A DNA stretch of 64,000 nt from Candidatus Poribacteria bacterium (GCA_022821965.1 JAJECN010000022.1:124001-188000), one strand, 5' to 3'. Positions 8,369 through 16,411 are shown, numbered from the stretch's first letter. Notes: generated from the letters alone by a model not told the origin. A program made the numbers and translations.

Positions 8369-8881
8369 CTAAATGCTATTCAGCATTAGTGCCAAAAAGC
8401 CTAAGTTAGAGGTGATGGAACCTGCGGTGACTAACCTTTTCCGAAGCGATATTGTTTTGGCTCGATAGGCTTGGGTGTAGGCTTCGACATATTCAGCACT
8501 TTTGCCGAGGAGTCGTTCTGGCGGCGGATTTGGATTGTGTGGATATTCAAAAACAGCGGCTGGCACCGCCAAGACACCGAGAAGGAAAGCACCCCCGAGC
8601 AGACAACCCGCTTGTCCGTCACTGGTCACAGGGGAATAGATGAAAAAGTCGGGTGCCGAACCGGGATCCAAGATACCTCCTACGAGACACCCGCCGACAC
8701 AGCCGAGGATACAGCCAGCCGTGCTACTCACCGCACCTAACATGAACCACCTAACTTTTGGCATATCGGAATTCGCATCGGCTTCCGCCTCTGCTTGCAC
8801 GGGACTCTGCTTTGCAAGACTGACGGGCATTGCGCTAAAAAGCAGTAGCGTTGTCATAAGAAGGACAGATATACGGAACAT
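8369..8881 (-). CDS. Secreted/membrane protein, tandem paralogue 1 of 4
   Basis: 170 residues from ATG 8881 (AAGGAG upstream). Signal peptide (about 1-24, ending PVSLAKQ), an Ala/Glu/Asp-rich stretch, then two Gly/Cys-rich hydrophobic segments (SSTAGCILGCVGGCLVGG and AGCLLGGAFLLGVLAVPAAV), then the block most conserved in the four copies: YPHNPNPPPERLLGKSAEYV, a helical AYTQAYRAK segment, and SLRKRLVTAGSITSN, and a last hydrophobic end. This fits an envelope protein with two or three membrane segments. I do not recognise the family. Copies 1 and 3 (MFRIS start) resemble each other more than copies 2 and 4 (MSR start). Confidence 0.75.
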   Translation of the reverse strand: MFRISVLLMTTLLLFSAMPVSLAKQSPVQAEAEADANSDMPKVRWFMLGAVSSTAGCILGCVGGCLVGGILDPGSAPDFFIYSPVTSDGQAGCLLGGAFLLGVLAVPAAVFEYPHNPNPPPERLLGKSAEYVEAYTQAYRAKTISLRKRLVTAGSITSNLGFLALMLNSI

Positions 8882-8907
8882 GAGTATCTCCTTGAGGGAC
8901 TGCGAAT

Positions 8908-9399
8908 TCACAAATTACTGATTATGAGCAGTAGCATCGTACCGGTAATGCCTAAGTTAGAGGAGAGAGAGCCTGCTGTGACCATCTTTCTCCGAAGCGA
9001 GACTGTTTTGGATTTATAGGCTTGGGCGTAAGTCTGAACGTACTCAGGGGATTTGCCAAGCAACCGCTCTGGTGGCGGATTTACGGTGTGCGGATATAGA
9101 TAAACAGCCGCCGGCATTGCCAAGACCCCGAGAACGAGCGTGGCTGGAATGATACAATACGTCGAGTCGTCAACTTCGGTCGCGCCGATGAAACACCCGC
9201 CGACAAAGCCCGTGACAAAACCCGCAGTACTACCCGCCAGTCCGAACATAAACCACCATACTTTTTTCATATCGCGGTCTGCGTCCCTGATGGCATCGGC
9301 ATTCGCGTTTGCTCGTATAAAGTTCTGTTGTGCAAGACTCACAGGTATTGTGCTAAACAGCAGTAGGGCTGCCATGAAAAAGACAGGAAGACGGGACAT
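8908..9399 (-). CDS. Secreted/membrane protein, tandem paralogue 2 of 4
   Basis: 163 residues from ATG 9399, where AAAGGAAA gives a ribosome site; an earlier in-frame start adds 14 residues and has no such site. It has the same plan as its neighbours: signal peptide ending SLAQQ, an acidic AIRDADRDMKKVWW stretch, Gly-rich hydrophobic segment (GSTAGFVTGFVGGCF), second segment (LVLGVLAMPAAVYLYPH), NPPPERLLGKSPEYV, SLRRKMVTAGSLSSN. It has fewer cysteines than copies 1 and 3. Only 26 bp separate it from copy 1, so they are probably co-transcribed. Function unknown. Confidence 0.75.
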   Translation of the reverse strand: MSRLPVFFMAALLLFSTIPVSLAQQNFIRANANADAIRDADRDMKKVWWFMFGLAGSTAGFVTGFVGGCFIGATEVDDSTYCIIPATLVLGVLAMPAAVYLYPHTVNPPPERLLGKSPEYVQTYAQAYKSKTVSLRRKMVTAGSLSSNLGITGTMLLLIISNL

Positions 9400-9512
9400 G
9401 CGGTTTCCTTTTTTATCTCGGTTCTGAGAATAGTACAGCATAAAGCAAAAATCCTCTGATCAAGGCCCTGCGGAACATCGTAGGGGCAGATGTAAATTGC
9501 GTAAGTCCTGCT

Positions 9513-10028
9513 CTAATAGGCATTTGAGAGCAACAGCAGCGTCCCAACCACAAAACCTACATTGCTGGTGATAGACCCTTTCGTTACGATTGATTTTCGA
9601 AGCGAGGCTATTTTCGATTTATAGATTTGGGTATAAGCCTCAATATACTCAGGAGATTTGCCGAGGAGTCGCTCTGGGGGTGGCGTTGCGTTGTGTGGAT
9701 ACATGTGCACACCGATCGGCACTGCCAAGACACCAAAAAGGATAGCACATCCGACAGCACAACCCGCCTCGGAAGGCGTCGGAAAAAAAGACACTCCAGC
9801 CGGGTCCAACCGTGCTCCTAATGCAACCCCCCCGACACAACCGAGGAGGCAACCTGCAGTACTCCCCAATCCACCTAACATAAACCACATAGTTTTTGAC
9901 ATACCCGACATATCGGAAGTCGCATCGGCTTCCGCTTGTGCTTGCACAGAACTCTGTTGCGCAAAACTGACAGGTGTCATGCTGAAAATCAATAAGGTTG
10001 CTATGAGAAGGGCAGATATACGGAACAT
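9513..10028 (-). CDS. Secreted/membrane protein, tandem paralogue 3 of 4
   Basis: 171 residues, ATG 10028 with AAGGAGATG-type ribosome site. Signal peptide ending PVSFAQQ, a Gln/Ala/Glu-rich stretch, the Gly/Cys segment GSTAGCLLGCVGGVALG, a second segment (GCAVGCAILFGVLAVPIGV), then YPHNATPPPERLLGKSPEYI and SLRKSIVTKGSITSN. This is closest to copy 1 in the first half and in its cysteine positions, which suggests duplication of a two-gene unit (MFRIS type plus MSR type). Function unknown. Confidence 0.75.
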   Translation of the reverse strand: MFRISALLIATLLIFSMTPVSFAQQSSVQAQAEADATSDMSGMSKTMWFMLGGLGSTAGCLLGCVGGVALGARLDPAGVSFFPTPSEAGCAVGCAILFGVLAVPIGVHMYPHNATPPPERLLGKSPEYIEAYTQIYKSKIASLRKSIVTKGSITSNVGFVVGTLLLLSNAY

Positions 10029-10082
10029 AGAGCATCTCCTTGGAGGTGTTGCAAATTCGCAAATGGTTTGGTTTTCTAACGG

Positions 10083-10595
10083 CTATCTATTCGTCATATT
10101 ATCCAGCAGTAGCATCGCGCCCATACATAAGTTAGAGGTGAGGGACCCAGCGGTGACCAGCCTTTTGCGAAGCGATACTGTTTTCGATCTATAGGTTTGA
10201 AGGTAGACTTCAATATATTCAGGGGGTTTGCCGAGGAGTCGCTCCAGTGGCGGATTTGGATTATGCGGAAGTATGAAAACAGCGGCTGGCACTGCCAAGA
10301 CCCCGAAAAGGATACTACAACTCAGCATCGCCCTGTCAGAGCCAATACAGTTCGTATCTGAACCAGCATCTATGAACATCCCGAATAAACACCCTCCGAT
10401 ACCGCCAGCGGCACAACCCACACTACTGCTCACCAGTCCTGACATAAACCACCACGCTTTTTTCATATCGTGGTCTGCGTCTCTTATAGCATCGGCTTTC
10501 GCTTGTGCTTGTATAGGGTTCTGTTGTGCGAAACTGACAGGCACTTCGCTAAAAAGCAGTAGTACTGCTATGAAAAAGGTGGCGATACGGGACAT
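10083..10595 (-). CDS. Secreted/membrane protein, tandem paralogue 4 of 4 (first in the row)
   Basis: 170 residues from ATG 10595, preceded by GAGGGAG. Signal peptide ending PVSFAQQ, AIRDADHDMKKAWW as in copy 2, a Gly/Cys hydrophobic segment (GCAAGGIGGCLFG), a second one (CSILFGVLAVPAAVF), PHNPNPPLERLLGKPPEYI, SLRKRLVTAGSLTSN. It is the 5'-most gene of the row, so the promoter for the set probably lies in 10596-10749, which contains a perfect palindrome (10670-10689). Function unknown. Confidence 0.75.
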   Translation of the reverse strand: MSRIATFFIAVLLLFSEVPVSFAQQNPIQAQAKADAIRDADHDMKKAWWFMSGLVSSSVGCAAGGIGGCLFGMFIDAGSDTNCIGSDRAMLSCSILFGVLAVPAAVFILPHNPNPPLERLLGKPPEYIEVYLQTYRSKTVSLRKRLVTAGSLTSNLCMGAMLLLDNMTNR

Positions 10596-10669
10596 GAGAC
10601 TCCCTCTTTTCACTCGGTTCTGGAGATAGTATAGTATATCTCGCAGCTAATAAACATCAGCACTCCAGC

Positions 10670-10689
10670 TATCATAAGGTCTTATGATA
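10670..10689. promoter_or_regulatory. Perfect palindrome, possible operator
   Basis: TATCATAAG-GT-CTTATGATA, nine bases each side of a 2-bp centre, 75 bp upstream of the first gene of the four-paralogue row. The loop is too short for a good RNA hairpin, so a dimeric DNA-binding protein site is more likely than a terminator. Inferred. Confidence 0.4.
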
Positions 10690-10749
10690 CTATTTGAGAG
10701 TACTTATGTAAACATAAATAAAGCAGTTTAGGAGTTTTAACCCCGATTC

Positions 10750-12927
10750 CTATTTCAGATAAATCTCGCCATCTAAATCAGAGATAGTGTGATTAACACC
10801 GATGCCACCGCTTGTGACAGCAGTAACTTGCATAGGTAGTTGCATCTTTTGTGGCTTTCCACTACGATTGTAGGCTACCCAACCGTTGGTGAACTCGCGG
10901 ATGAATAAGCCCTCTTGATTTTCATACAGTTGTGCCTTTTCACCGACAGGTTGTCCGAGATTCGCGTTCCAGAACGGGTACCAATAGTGGGAGTGGTGTG
11001 ATGCATCGGGATCAACAGAACGCATGCCATCGGTATACAATACATAGCCATCAGAATGTATAAGGCTGAGTGTTGTGAATACTCGTGCCCAACGGATATT
11101 CTCTGGACTATCTGGCGGAGATGTCCCAACCCCTTCACCCTCCAAACAGGTAATCTGCGGTGCTCGGAGCCGTGTTTCTGCCCATAGCAGTGTCTCCTCA
11201 ATTTTCTGTAGTTCCTCGCGGGTATAACTGCCGTTGGAATCGCGATGGATCCCCATGAAAATGCCGTTGACATATTCGGTATAGGCTGTCGGTTTCGTTG
11301 CGTCGGTATTGACGAGTATGAGAAAGTCGTCTCGCACGCGTGTGCGAACTTCTCGTAAAATTCGGGTTGTTGCTGCAATGATCTCTTCATCTGTGGCGTT
11401 GTGAAAATGACGGTCAATAAAATCCGTGGCATTTGAATGGAATCCAGCAATCATGACTCCATCAAAAAGTCCACATCTGGCAATTGCCCCAATCCGTTCA
11501 ATAAGCAAATCCTGCAAATCTGGATGCAAGAAATTCACCATATACTCGCCACTCCTGTTTTGGAGAATCCGGTTGTTACTATCTCTGAGCCAGAAATCAG
11601 AATATGGCGGAAACGCAGCGGCTTGCAAATGATTATGAATGCGAACCTCAACAAGAAACAACATATTTGGATTTCGCGCGAGTCTTTGTTGACGTATCGC
11701 TTTTGCCGCTTCCAACGCGCCCCCTAACCGTGTTGACAACCCGTAAGTGGGTTCCGCGTCGGAGGTATCCCACCAGAGTCCGAAAAAAGGACTCCAATGA
11801 AGATCGTGCTTCGTAAGACGTTCTGTGTAAAGTGTTTCACTGTCCCAGAGCTCTATATTTTCCGGTGCCTGTTCATTCCCTATAGATCCGATAAGATCGT
11901 CCCATGCTTGGAATACCGAAGGGAAACTTCTGTTTTCCATGCGTGAGACGACTGGTGGATTATCTGTTACATCACTGACGATATCCGACGCTTTCTGCGG
12001 CAGCTGAATTTTCTGTGGTTTGCTACTACGGTGTCTCCTATTTTCATTAGGAACCACAGTCCGTCCTATCCGATTTCGCACGGCAGGCTTTGATACAATA
12101 TCAAGCACAATCGGGGTATCAATAATTTCAACAGTCGGTTCGGATGTTGCCTCGAAACTATAGGGTTTCTGAAAACGAGTGAGGTATTGGTCGTTAGCAC
12201 CGAGCATCAATAGAGTTGCTAAAACCACAGCGGTCCCAAAAGCCACCCATGGCAAGAAGGGTTCCATTTTCGGAGAGGGTGTCGGTTTCATGTCAACAAC
12301 TTCTCGCATAATATTCTGCCTTATACTCGCTGATATTTGCACCCCACCGAGGACTTCTTGGACTAAGAGTTCCTCTTCTTTTTCTAACCGTTTTCGGGCA
12401 CGATGCATCCGAGTCCTTATTGTCTCCACGGACACGCCCAAGAATTTACCAATTTCCTTCGTTGTCATTTCGCCGAGGTAATAGAGTGTCATCACTGTAC
12501 GTTCACTCTCCGGCAATTTTTCCAAAAGTTTCTTGACGATTTCAAAACGATGTTCGGTTGCTTCCATCTCGCGCTGTTCCAATACGTAACGCGCATAAGC
12601 AGATTCAGCTACTTCTTCCATAGGTGTGTCCTCCAACGATTGCAATTGATTTGCTGACTTATGTTTGCGTAGCCAATTCAGACAAAGCCGATTCGCGATG
12701 ACATACAGCCACCCAAGAAACTGGCTCGGATTTCTGAGCGTTGAAAGGTTTTGATATGCGCGGAGGAAGGTATCTTGTGTAATTTCTTCTGCATAGTGAA
12801 AATCACCGATTTTCCGCCACGCAAGGGCGTGAACACTTTTTTGGTATTTTTCAACTAAAGTGTCAAATGCCGCGTTGTCGCCCGACAAAACAGCGTGAAT
12901 CAACTGAACATCGTCTTCTCTTTGCAC
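10750..12927 (-). CDS. ECF-type sigma factor fused to a membrane segment and a large hydrolase-like domain
   Basis: A 725-residue chimera. Residues ~10-90 are sigma region 2 (EEITQDTFLRAYQNL, FLGWLYVIANR), ~125-182 sigma region 4 (LPESERTVMTLYYLGEM, then the helix-turn-helix TTKEIGKFLGVSVETIRTRM). A single membrane span follows at ~224-243, a basic Pro/Gln-rich linker to ~360, then ~365 residues with a TIM-barrel-like feel (NMLFLVEVRIHNH, GLFDGVMIAGF, DDFLILVNTD, GYVLYTDGMRSV), perhaps a glycoside-hydrolase-like fold. GTG start at 12927 with GAGGAGAG. It may tie transcription to an extracytoplasmic carbohydrate signal (inference). Confidence 0.8.
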   Translation of the reverse strand: MQREDDVQLIHAVLSGDNAAFDTLVEKYQKSVHALAWRKIGDFHYAEEITQDTFLRAYQNLSTLRNPSQFLGWLYVIANRLCLNWLRKHKSANQLQSLEDTPMEEVAESAYARYVLEQREMEATEHRFEIVKKLLEKLPESERTVMTLYYLGEMTTKEIGKFLGVSVETIRTRMHRARKRLEKEEELLVQEVLGGVQISASIRQNIMREVVDMKPTPSPKMEPFLPWVAFGTAVVLATLLMLGANDQYLTRFQKPYSFEATSEPTVEIIDTPIVLDIVSKPAVRNRIGRTVVPNENRRHRSSKPQKIQLPQKASDIVSDVTDNPPVVSRMENRSFPSVFQAWDDLIGSIGNEQAPENIELWDSETLYTERLTKHDLHWSPFFGLWWDTSDAEPTYGLSTRLGGALEAAKAIRQQRLARNPNMLFLVEVRIHNHLQAAAFPPYSDFWLRDSNNRILQNRSGEYMVNFLHPDLQDLLIERIGAIARCGLFDGVMIAGFHSNATDFIDRHFHNATDEEIIAATTRILREVRTRVRDDFLILVNTDATKPTAYTEYVNGIFMGIHRDSNGSYTREELQKIEETLLWAETRLRAPQITCLEGEGVGTSPPDSPENIRWARVFTTLSLIHSDGYVLYTDGMRSVDPDASHHSHYWYPFWNANLGQPVGEKAQLYENQEGLFIREFTNGWVAYNRSGKPQKMQLPMQVTAVTSGGIGVNHTISDLDGEIYLK

Positions 12928-13408
12928 GGAATTCTCTCCTCATAAACAGATCCAGTTGTGTTGACATCCACTGAAACATCGAATTCAGGGTTGAGTCTCG
13001 GACTGTGTGCGCTGCAAAACAGTCCACACAATTATGTTATGGCAATATTAAAGACACAATTTTTACGCGAAACGTTACATCATGTGAAAAAAATAAATTT
13101 TATCAGACAGTGATTTATGATTGTAGAAGGAACTCCGACTTTCGACTCCATCTTGGGACCGGCTCAGAAAACCAAGGAAATAGCGAAAATTAAATGACCT
13201 ATTGTGGAAGCATTTAATCTATCCAAGCCAATAATTTTCTTCCGTCTGACGCTCAGTCTATTGGGGGGTGTTGCTCTCGTGGCAGGAGGGATTTATCTTG
13301 TGACTATGCGACGTTGAAAGATTCACGGCTGACTTTTACAAGGTGGAAAACAGGCGGGGATCTTAAGAATTGATGAGGATGTCTACGAGTTTTGTTGTGA
13401 TTGTGTTT
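12928..13408. other. Intergenic region holding a transporter remnant
   Basis: No intact gene in 480 bp. The only recognisable content is the C-terminal remnant of a DMT permease at 13240-13317. The part between 12950 and 13200 is AT-rich without clear features. Confidence 0.6.
13240..13317 (+). pseudogene. Remnant of an EamA/DMT transporter, C-terminal 25 codons
   Basis: The frame reads FRLTLSLLGGVALVAGGIYL then VTMRR and a stop. This aligns with the end of the intact permease at 5929-6849 (ELTLSLLVGAILVAAGIYLVNIRR) over its last transmembrane segment. No start or upstream permease sequence is present. It is a leftover of a deleted paralogue. Confidence 0.7.
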
Positions 13409-13591
13409 TCATGCTGTCTTGACATTCGTGGTATCATCATTTATCCACTTCTGACGTTCAGCGGTATAATCGCCAGTGCATGGTTTACACTGACGAAGGA
13501 ATTGGAATAGACCAGCAGGTCCCAATCTATCCAAAAGGATTTCAATCCCGCGTTCATAAACTTCAGCATCAGTCATATCGTTGGTGTTCAT
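13409..13591 (-). CDS. Small single-domain protein, same domain as the putative antitoxin at 14061
   Basis: 60 residues: DAEVYERGIEILLDRLGPAG, FQFLRQCKPCTGDYTAERQK. It is one copy of the domain present twice in the 157- and 151-residue genes at 14061 and 57603 (Y-E-L/R-G-I, LGP-G, RF-R, G-DYTAER-KW). It overlaps the end of the PIN gene by 23 bp and would be translated after it. It lacks the KLD..TILEGIQ tail of the longer genes, so it may be a truncated or reduced antitoxin-like gene. Confidence 0.6.
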   Translation of the reverse strand: MNTNDMTDAEVYERGIEILLDRLGPAGLFQFLRQCKPCTGDYTAERQKWINDDTTNVKTA

Positions 13592-14051
13592 TTGCAGTCA
13601 CTTCCTGTAACCATGTATACGGGTTTTCAACGCGCATGCGAAGTCGTGAGCGAAAACGGGTTGCTCGGTTGAGCAATTTGTCGTCGGTTGTCAATAGGAC
13701 ATCTGTGCCACCGCTTTCCGCACACGCAATATGTAAAGCATCAAATCGCTTAAATCCCAGCGATTCAAGATAGTCGCTTCTTGCTATTTCCGTTGTGCCC
13801 ACTAAAACGGTTTCATAGGCAAGACGGAGGAGGTCCTCTAAGTTTGCGCGTTGTTCTAAATCTGGATTTTGAACGATTTCAAATTCCAGAACGCCGCTGG
13901 CAATCCAGGACCAGTGTCCTGCATCAACACGCGAGAGAATTGTATTAACCGCCCCTGTTTCCTGACGGATACGCTCTTGTATCTGAGGGTCAAAGAGTCG
14001 ATCTAAGCAGCACGTGTCGAGGTATATTTTCCAAGACTGAGAGATTTGCAT
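13569..14051 (-). CDS. PIN-domain protein (putative toxin ribonuclease), copy 1
   Basis: 160 residues. PIN signature: D12 in YLDTCCLDRL, an acidic residue in LEFEIVQNP, D in KRFDALHIACAESG, and DD in LLTTDDKLL, the four acidic positions that hold Mg2+ in these RNases. It closely matches the copy at 57136 (shared NPYTWLQE end) but has a longer N-terminus and C-terminal tail running into the next small gene. It begins 9 bp after the 157-residue gene, as expected for an antitoxin-toxin operon. Toxin function is inferred. Confidence 0.82.
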   Translation of the reverse strand: MQISQSWKIYLDTCCLDRLFDPQIQERIRQETGAVNTILSRVDAGHWSWIASGVLEFEIVQNPDLEQRANLEDLLRLAYETVLVGTTEIARSDYLESLGFKRFDALHIACAESGGTDVLLTTDDKLLNRATRFRSRLRMRVENPYTWLQEVTANEHQRYD

Positions 14052-14060
14052 GTGTTCGGG

Positions 14061-14534
14061 CTATTTTTTTTTCTTTGTTGGTGCTGCTGAGTATTTTTGT
14101 TGAATCTGCTGGATTCCTTCCAAGATTGTGTCCCGGTCAAGTTTGTCAAGCCATTTATGGCGTTCCGCAGTATAATCAACATTGCCCGGTTTGCGTATTC
14201 TGATAAAGCGCGCCATTCCGAGGGGCCCAAGTGCGTCCGAAATTGCTTTAATGCCGAGTTCATAAAACGCAATATCAGAATGTTTAGTTATCTTTGGGTT
14301 GCGTTCTTTTTTAGACGTGGGGGACTTTGCTGCGTACATCTTGTACACTTTCTCACGAATCTCTTCCATCTCAAGAATAGTGAGTTTTTGCCCGGTCCCA
14401 CTGACCTCATCTTTGTGAGGTTGGCATATTTGAAGAAACCGCGTAGTGCCAATAAGCCCAAAGGATTCTGTCAGGGCTTTAATACCGAGTTCATAAATCT
14501 GGGCATCTGCCGTATCTGTTATGTTCACTTGCAC
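14061..14534 (-). CDS. Putative antitoxin with a duplicated ~55-residue domain, copy 1
   Basis: 157 residues with an internal duplication. Unit 1 (about 10-50): DAQIYELGIKALTESFGLIG, TTRFLQICQP. Unit 2 (about 88-140): DIAFYELGIKAISDALGPLG, MARFIRIRKPGNVDYTAERH, KWLDKLDRDTILEGIQ. Basic Lys-rich end. It precedes a PIN gene by 9 bp, and the same two-gene order recurs at 57136-58058. I recall similar short single-unit proteins in other bacteria but no characterised function. The antitoxin role is inferred from position. Confidence 0.7.
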   Translation of the reverse strand: MQVNITDTADAQIYELGIKALTESFGLIGTTRFLQICQPHKDEVSGTGQKLTILEMEEIREKVYKMYAAKSPTSKKERNPKITKHSDIAFYELGIKAISDALGPLGMARFIRIRKPGNVDYTAERHKWLDKLDRDTILEGIQQIQQKYSAAPTKKKK

Positions 14535-14590
14535 TCACCTCCTGAAACTATTAGATATCCGGGTTTCCAATACGGACCTAAGCATAATCC

Positions 14591-14620
14591 ATAAGGCGAG
14601 GCATAAGAACCTCGCCTTAT
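14591..14620. terminator. Perfect hairpin downstream of the 14640 gene
   Basis: ATAAGGCGAGG at 14591-14601 and its exact complement CCTCGCCTTAT at 14610-14620 with an 8-base loop. It lies just past the 3' end of the minus-strand pair at 14640-16345 and upstream of the PIN module. No T run follows on the minus strand, so it is a weak intrinsic terminator or an RNA-stabilising stem. Confidence 0.5.
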
Positions 14621-14639
14621 AGATAAATGAAAAATAAAC

Positions 14640-15263
14640 TTATTTGCGTTCAGGTTGTGCTTCCATGGCTGGATAGACTACTATATCGGATTGCGTGATG
14701 AGTACGCCGACGTAAAAAGTCAACCAGTCGCCGCAGCGTTCAATAGACATGTACTCGTCGTTATCGCTGGCGTACTCGTGAAGCTCAACCTCAAATTTCT
14801 CTTCGCCTTCGGCATTGGTAAGGGTGAGCATTCCGGGGATAACATCCTGTCGGTTGTATTCAACAGCGATGTCTTCGTTCTCATTCTCCGGATCCGGAAA
14901 ATAGAGGGTCATTTCATCCGGTAACGGATCGCCAAGTTCGCATTCGTCGTCAACAATCCATCGGGAAACCTCGTAGTCGTCTTTAGTTCCGGCGACATGA
15001 TCGACACCAATAACAACCTCTTCCTCAGCATCTCGGACATGGTACATATAGCGACGGAGGCTGTCGCCTTCATATTTCTTTCGCGTGACCAGTTTGAAGG
15101 CGTGCGAAGTATCTCCGGTCTCCTCATACGTAATGATGTCGGAGAGTTCAATCATGCTGTCAATCGGAATGTCAACTAACTCATGCCGTTCCGGCTTTTT
15201 GGGTTCAGCGTCCTTTCGTCTACCAAACAGGGATTTGCCGTCTTTTCTGCCAAATAGTGCCAT
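14640..15263 (-). CDS. Acidic cytoplasmic protein of unknown function
   Basis: 207 residues, not recognised. A short basic start (MALFGRKDGKSLFGRRKD) precedes an acidic beta-rich body (IELSDIITYEETGDTSHAFK, RWIVDDECELGDPLP, MSIERCGDWLTFYVGVL). No signal peptide or membrane span. It begins 8 bp after the RS-rich membrane protein at 15272 and shares its strand, so they form an operon. Such membrane-protein/companion pairs may act together at the envelope, but nothing here shows the function. Confidence 0.7.
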   Translation of the reverse strand: MALFGRKDGKSLFGRRKDAEPKKPERHELVDIPIDSMIELSDIITYEETGDTSHAFKLVTRKKYEGDSLRRYMYHVRDAEEEVVIGVDHVAGTKDDYEVSRWIVDDECELGDPLPDEMTLYFPDPENENEDIAVEYNRQDVIPGMLTLTNAEGEEKFEVELHEYASDNDEYMSIERCGDWLTFYVGVLITQSDIVVYPAMEAQPERK

Positions 15264-15271
15264 ATTCCCAC

Positions 15272-16345
15272 CTAAAAATAACCCTTATTATACATCACTA
15301 ACACAATCACACCAACAACAAGGATGCTTCCGAAGATGAGAAGGAACCAAGTCCCACCGGATGTCCCCCTCTGGACAACAACGGTTCGTGTGGGGGGTGC
15401 GCGCGCTGTGCTTGTGGTGGATGCGGGTGCAGTTACGTTAGGTGTTTCTTGGGCAGCTGCAAGGAGTTCTTCTTTCAACGCTTCTTCATCTGGGAGCTCC
15501 TCAACAGTGAAAGATTCAGCATTTTCCCCATAAAACTCATTAGGATTTTCCTCGACATAACTCGCGACATAATCTTCATCGCGGTTCGTGCCCGGGTCCA
15601 CGTAATTCGGGTTCGGTTCGACACCTTGGCTTTCGTAGTACTCCTTATAATACTCATACTCCGCCTGCTTTTCGGCACTCCAATGCGATCTGTCATAATC
15701 GCGATGGTGGTAGTGCCACAGGTAACTATGGCGAATGGCATGGTTGTAGTAGTCGTGGAAATAGATACCGAACATGAGATTGTTAAACGCCATAGATGCA
15801 GCTAAGGGATACATCGAATATCCCATCATGGGATAGTAGCCACCGTAGTTATTGACGTTAATCGTTTGGCGTCCCTCTCGACGTGCACGTGCGGTTTGTC
15901 GATTCGCTGTTCGGTTCTGGCGTTTCAAACTGCGGTTTTCCGCTTTGAGTTGTCGAACCTGTTTCCGGTTTTGTGACTTCACTTGCCGTTGTTGGCTGCG
16001 TGTCGCGGTCCTGTTTCGATTTGTTGCGGTTGTCGCCCTTGCACGGCTTGTCGCGGTCTGCCTCTGACGCGCCACGGTACTGGAGCGCGTGGTGCTTCTG
16101 GTTGCGCGGTTTCTGCTATAACTGCTACCGGTACTGCGTGTCGTCCGCGTCGAACTTCGCGGGGTACTGTAAGAACGCCTCGGTGTGGAACTTCGGCGAC
16201 TGGTGCTGCGGCTGAAACTCCGGCTGCGACTAAAACTCCGCCCACCCCCAAAGCCGCGGCGGCTTTCTACGATATCCGGTGCAAAACTAAACAAAAAGAC
16301 AACCAAAACAGCGAGGATTGAGAATTTTTGAAATTTACGTTTCAC
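15272..16345 (-). CDS. Exported Arg/Ser/Thr-rich membrane protein
   Basis: 357 residues from a GTG start with AAGGAGGAAGA upstream. Signal peptide (1-~28), a ~120-residue low-complexity region rich in Arg, Ser and Thr (SRSRSFSRSTSRRSSTPRRS), a basic coiled part (QKSQ/QLKAENRSLKRQNR type), a His/Tyr-rich stretch (YFHDYYNHAIRHSYLWHYHH), an acidic part (~245-295), and a C-terminal membrane span (WFLLIFGSILVVGVIVLVMY). So it is anchored at the C-terminus with a strongly basic extracytoplasmic domain, perhaps binding polyanions. Family unknown. Confidence 0.75.
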   Translation of the reverse strand: MKRKFQKFSILAVLVVFLFSFAPDIVESRRGFGGGRSFSRSRSFSRSTSRRSSTPRRSYSTPRSSTRTTRSTGSSYSRNRATRSTTRSSTVARQRQTATSRARATTATNRNRTATRSQQRQVKSQNRKQVRQLKAENRSLKRQNRTANRQTARARREGRQTINVNNYGGYYPMMGYSMYPLAASMAFNNLMFGIYFHDYYNHAIRHSYLWHYHHRDYDRSHWSAEKQAEYEYYKEYYESQGVEPNPNYVDPGTNRDEDYVASYVEENPNEFYGENAESFTVEELPDEEALKEELLAAAQETPNVTAPASTTSTARAPPTRTVVVQRGTSGGTWFLLIFGSILVVGVIVLVMYNKGYF

Positions 16346-16382
16346 CCTGATCTTCCTCCTTAAATTTTTTCAGTGAAAAAAC

Positions 16383-16411
16383 TTGACAAAAGACACCGAA
16401 TTTGTTAAAAT
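16383..16411 (+). promoter_or_regulatory. Sigma-70 promoter for tRNA-Arg
   Basis: TTGACA at 16383-16388 and TAAAAT at 16406-16411, 17-bp spacer, about 57 bp before the mature tRNA. Confidence 0.78.

Noticed and set aside
15852-16321. Cys-rich plus-strand frames opposite the RS-rich gene
   Set aside because: They result from reading Arg/Ser codons backwards; no start sites or family likeness. The minus-strand frame has a signal peptide and a good ribosome site.
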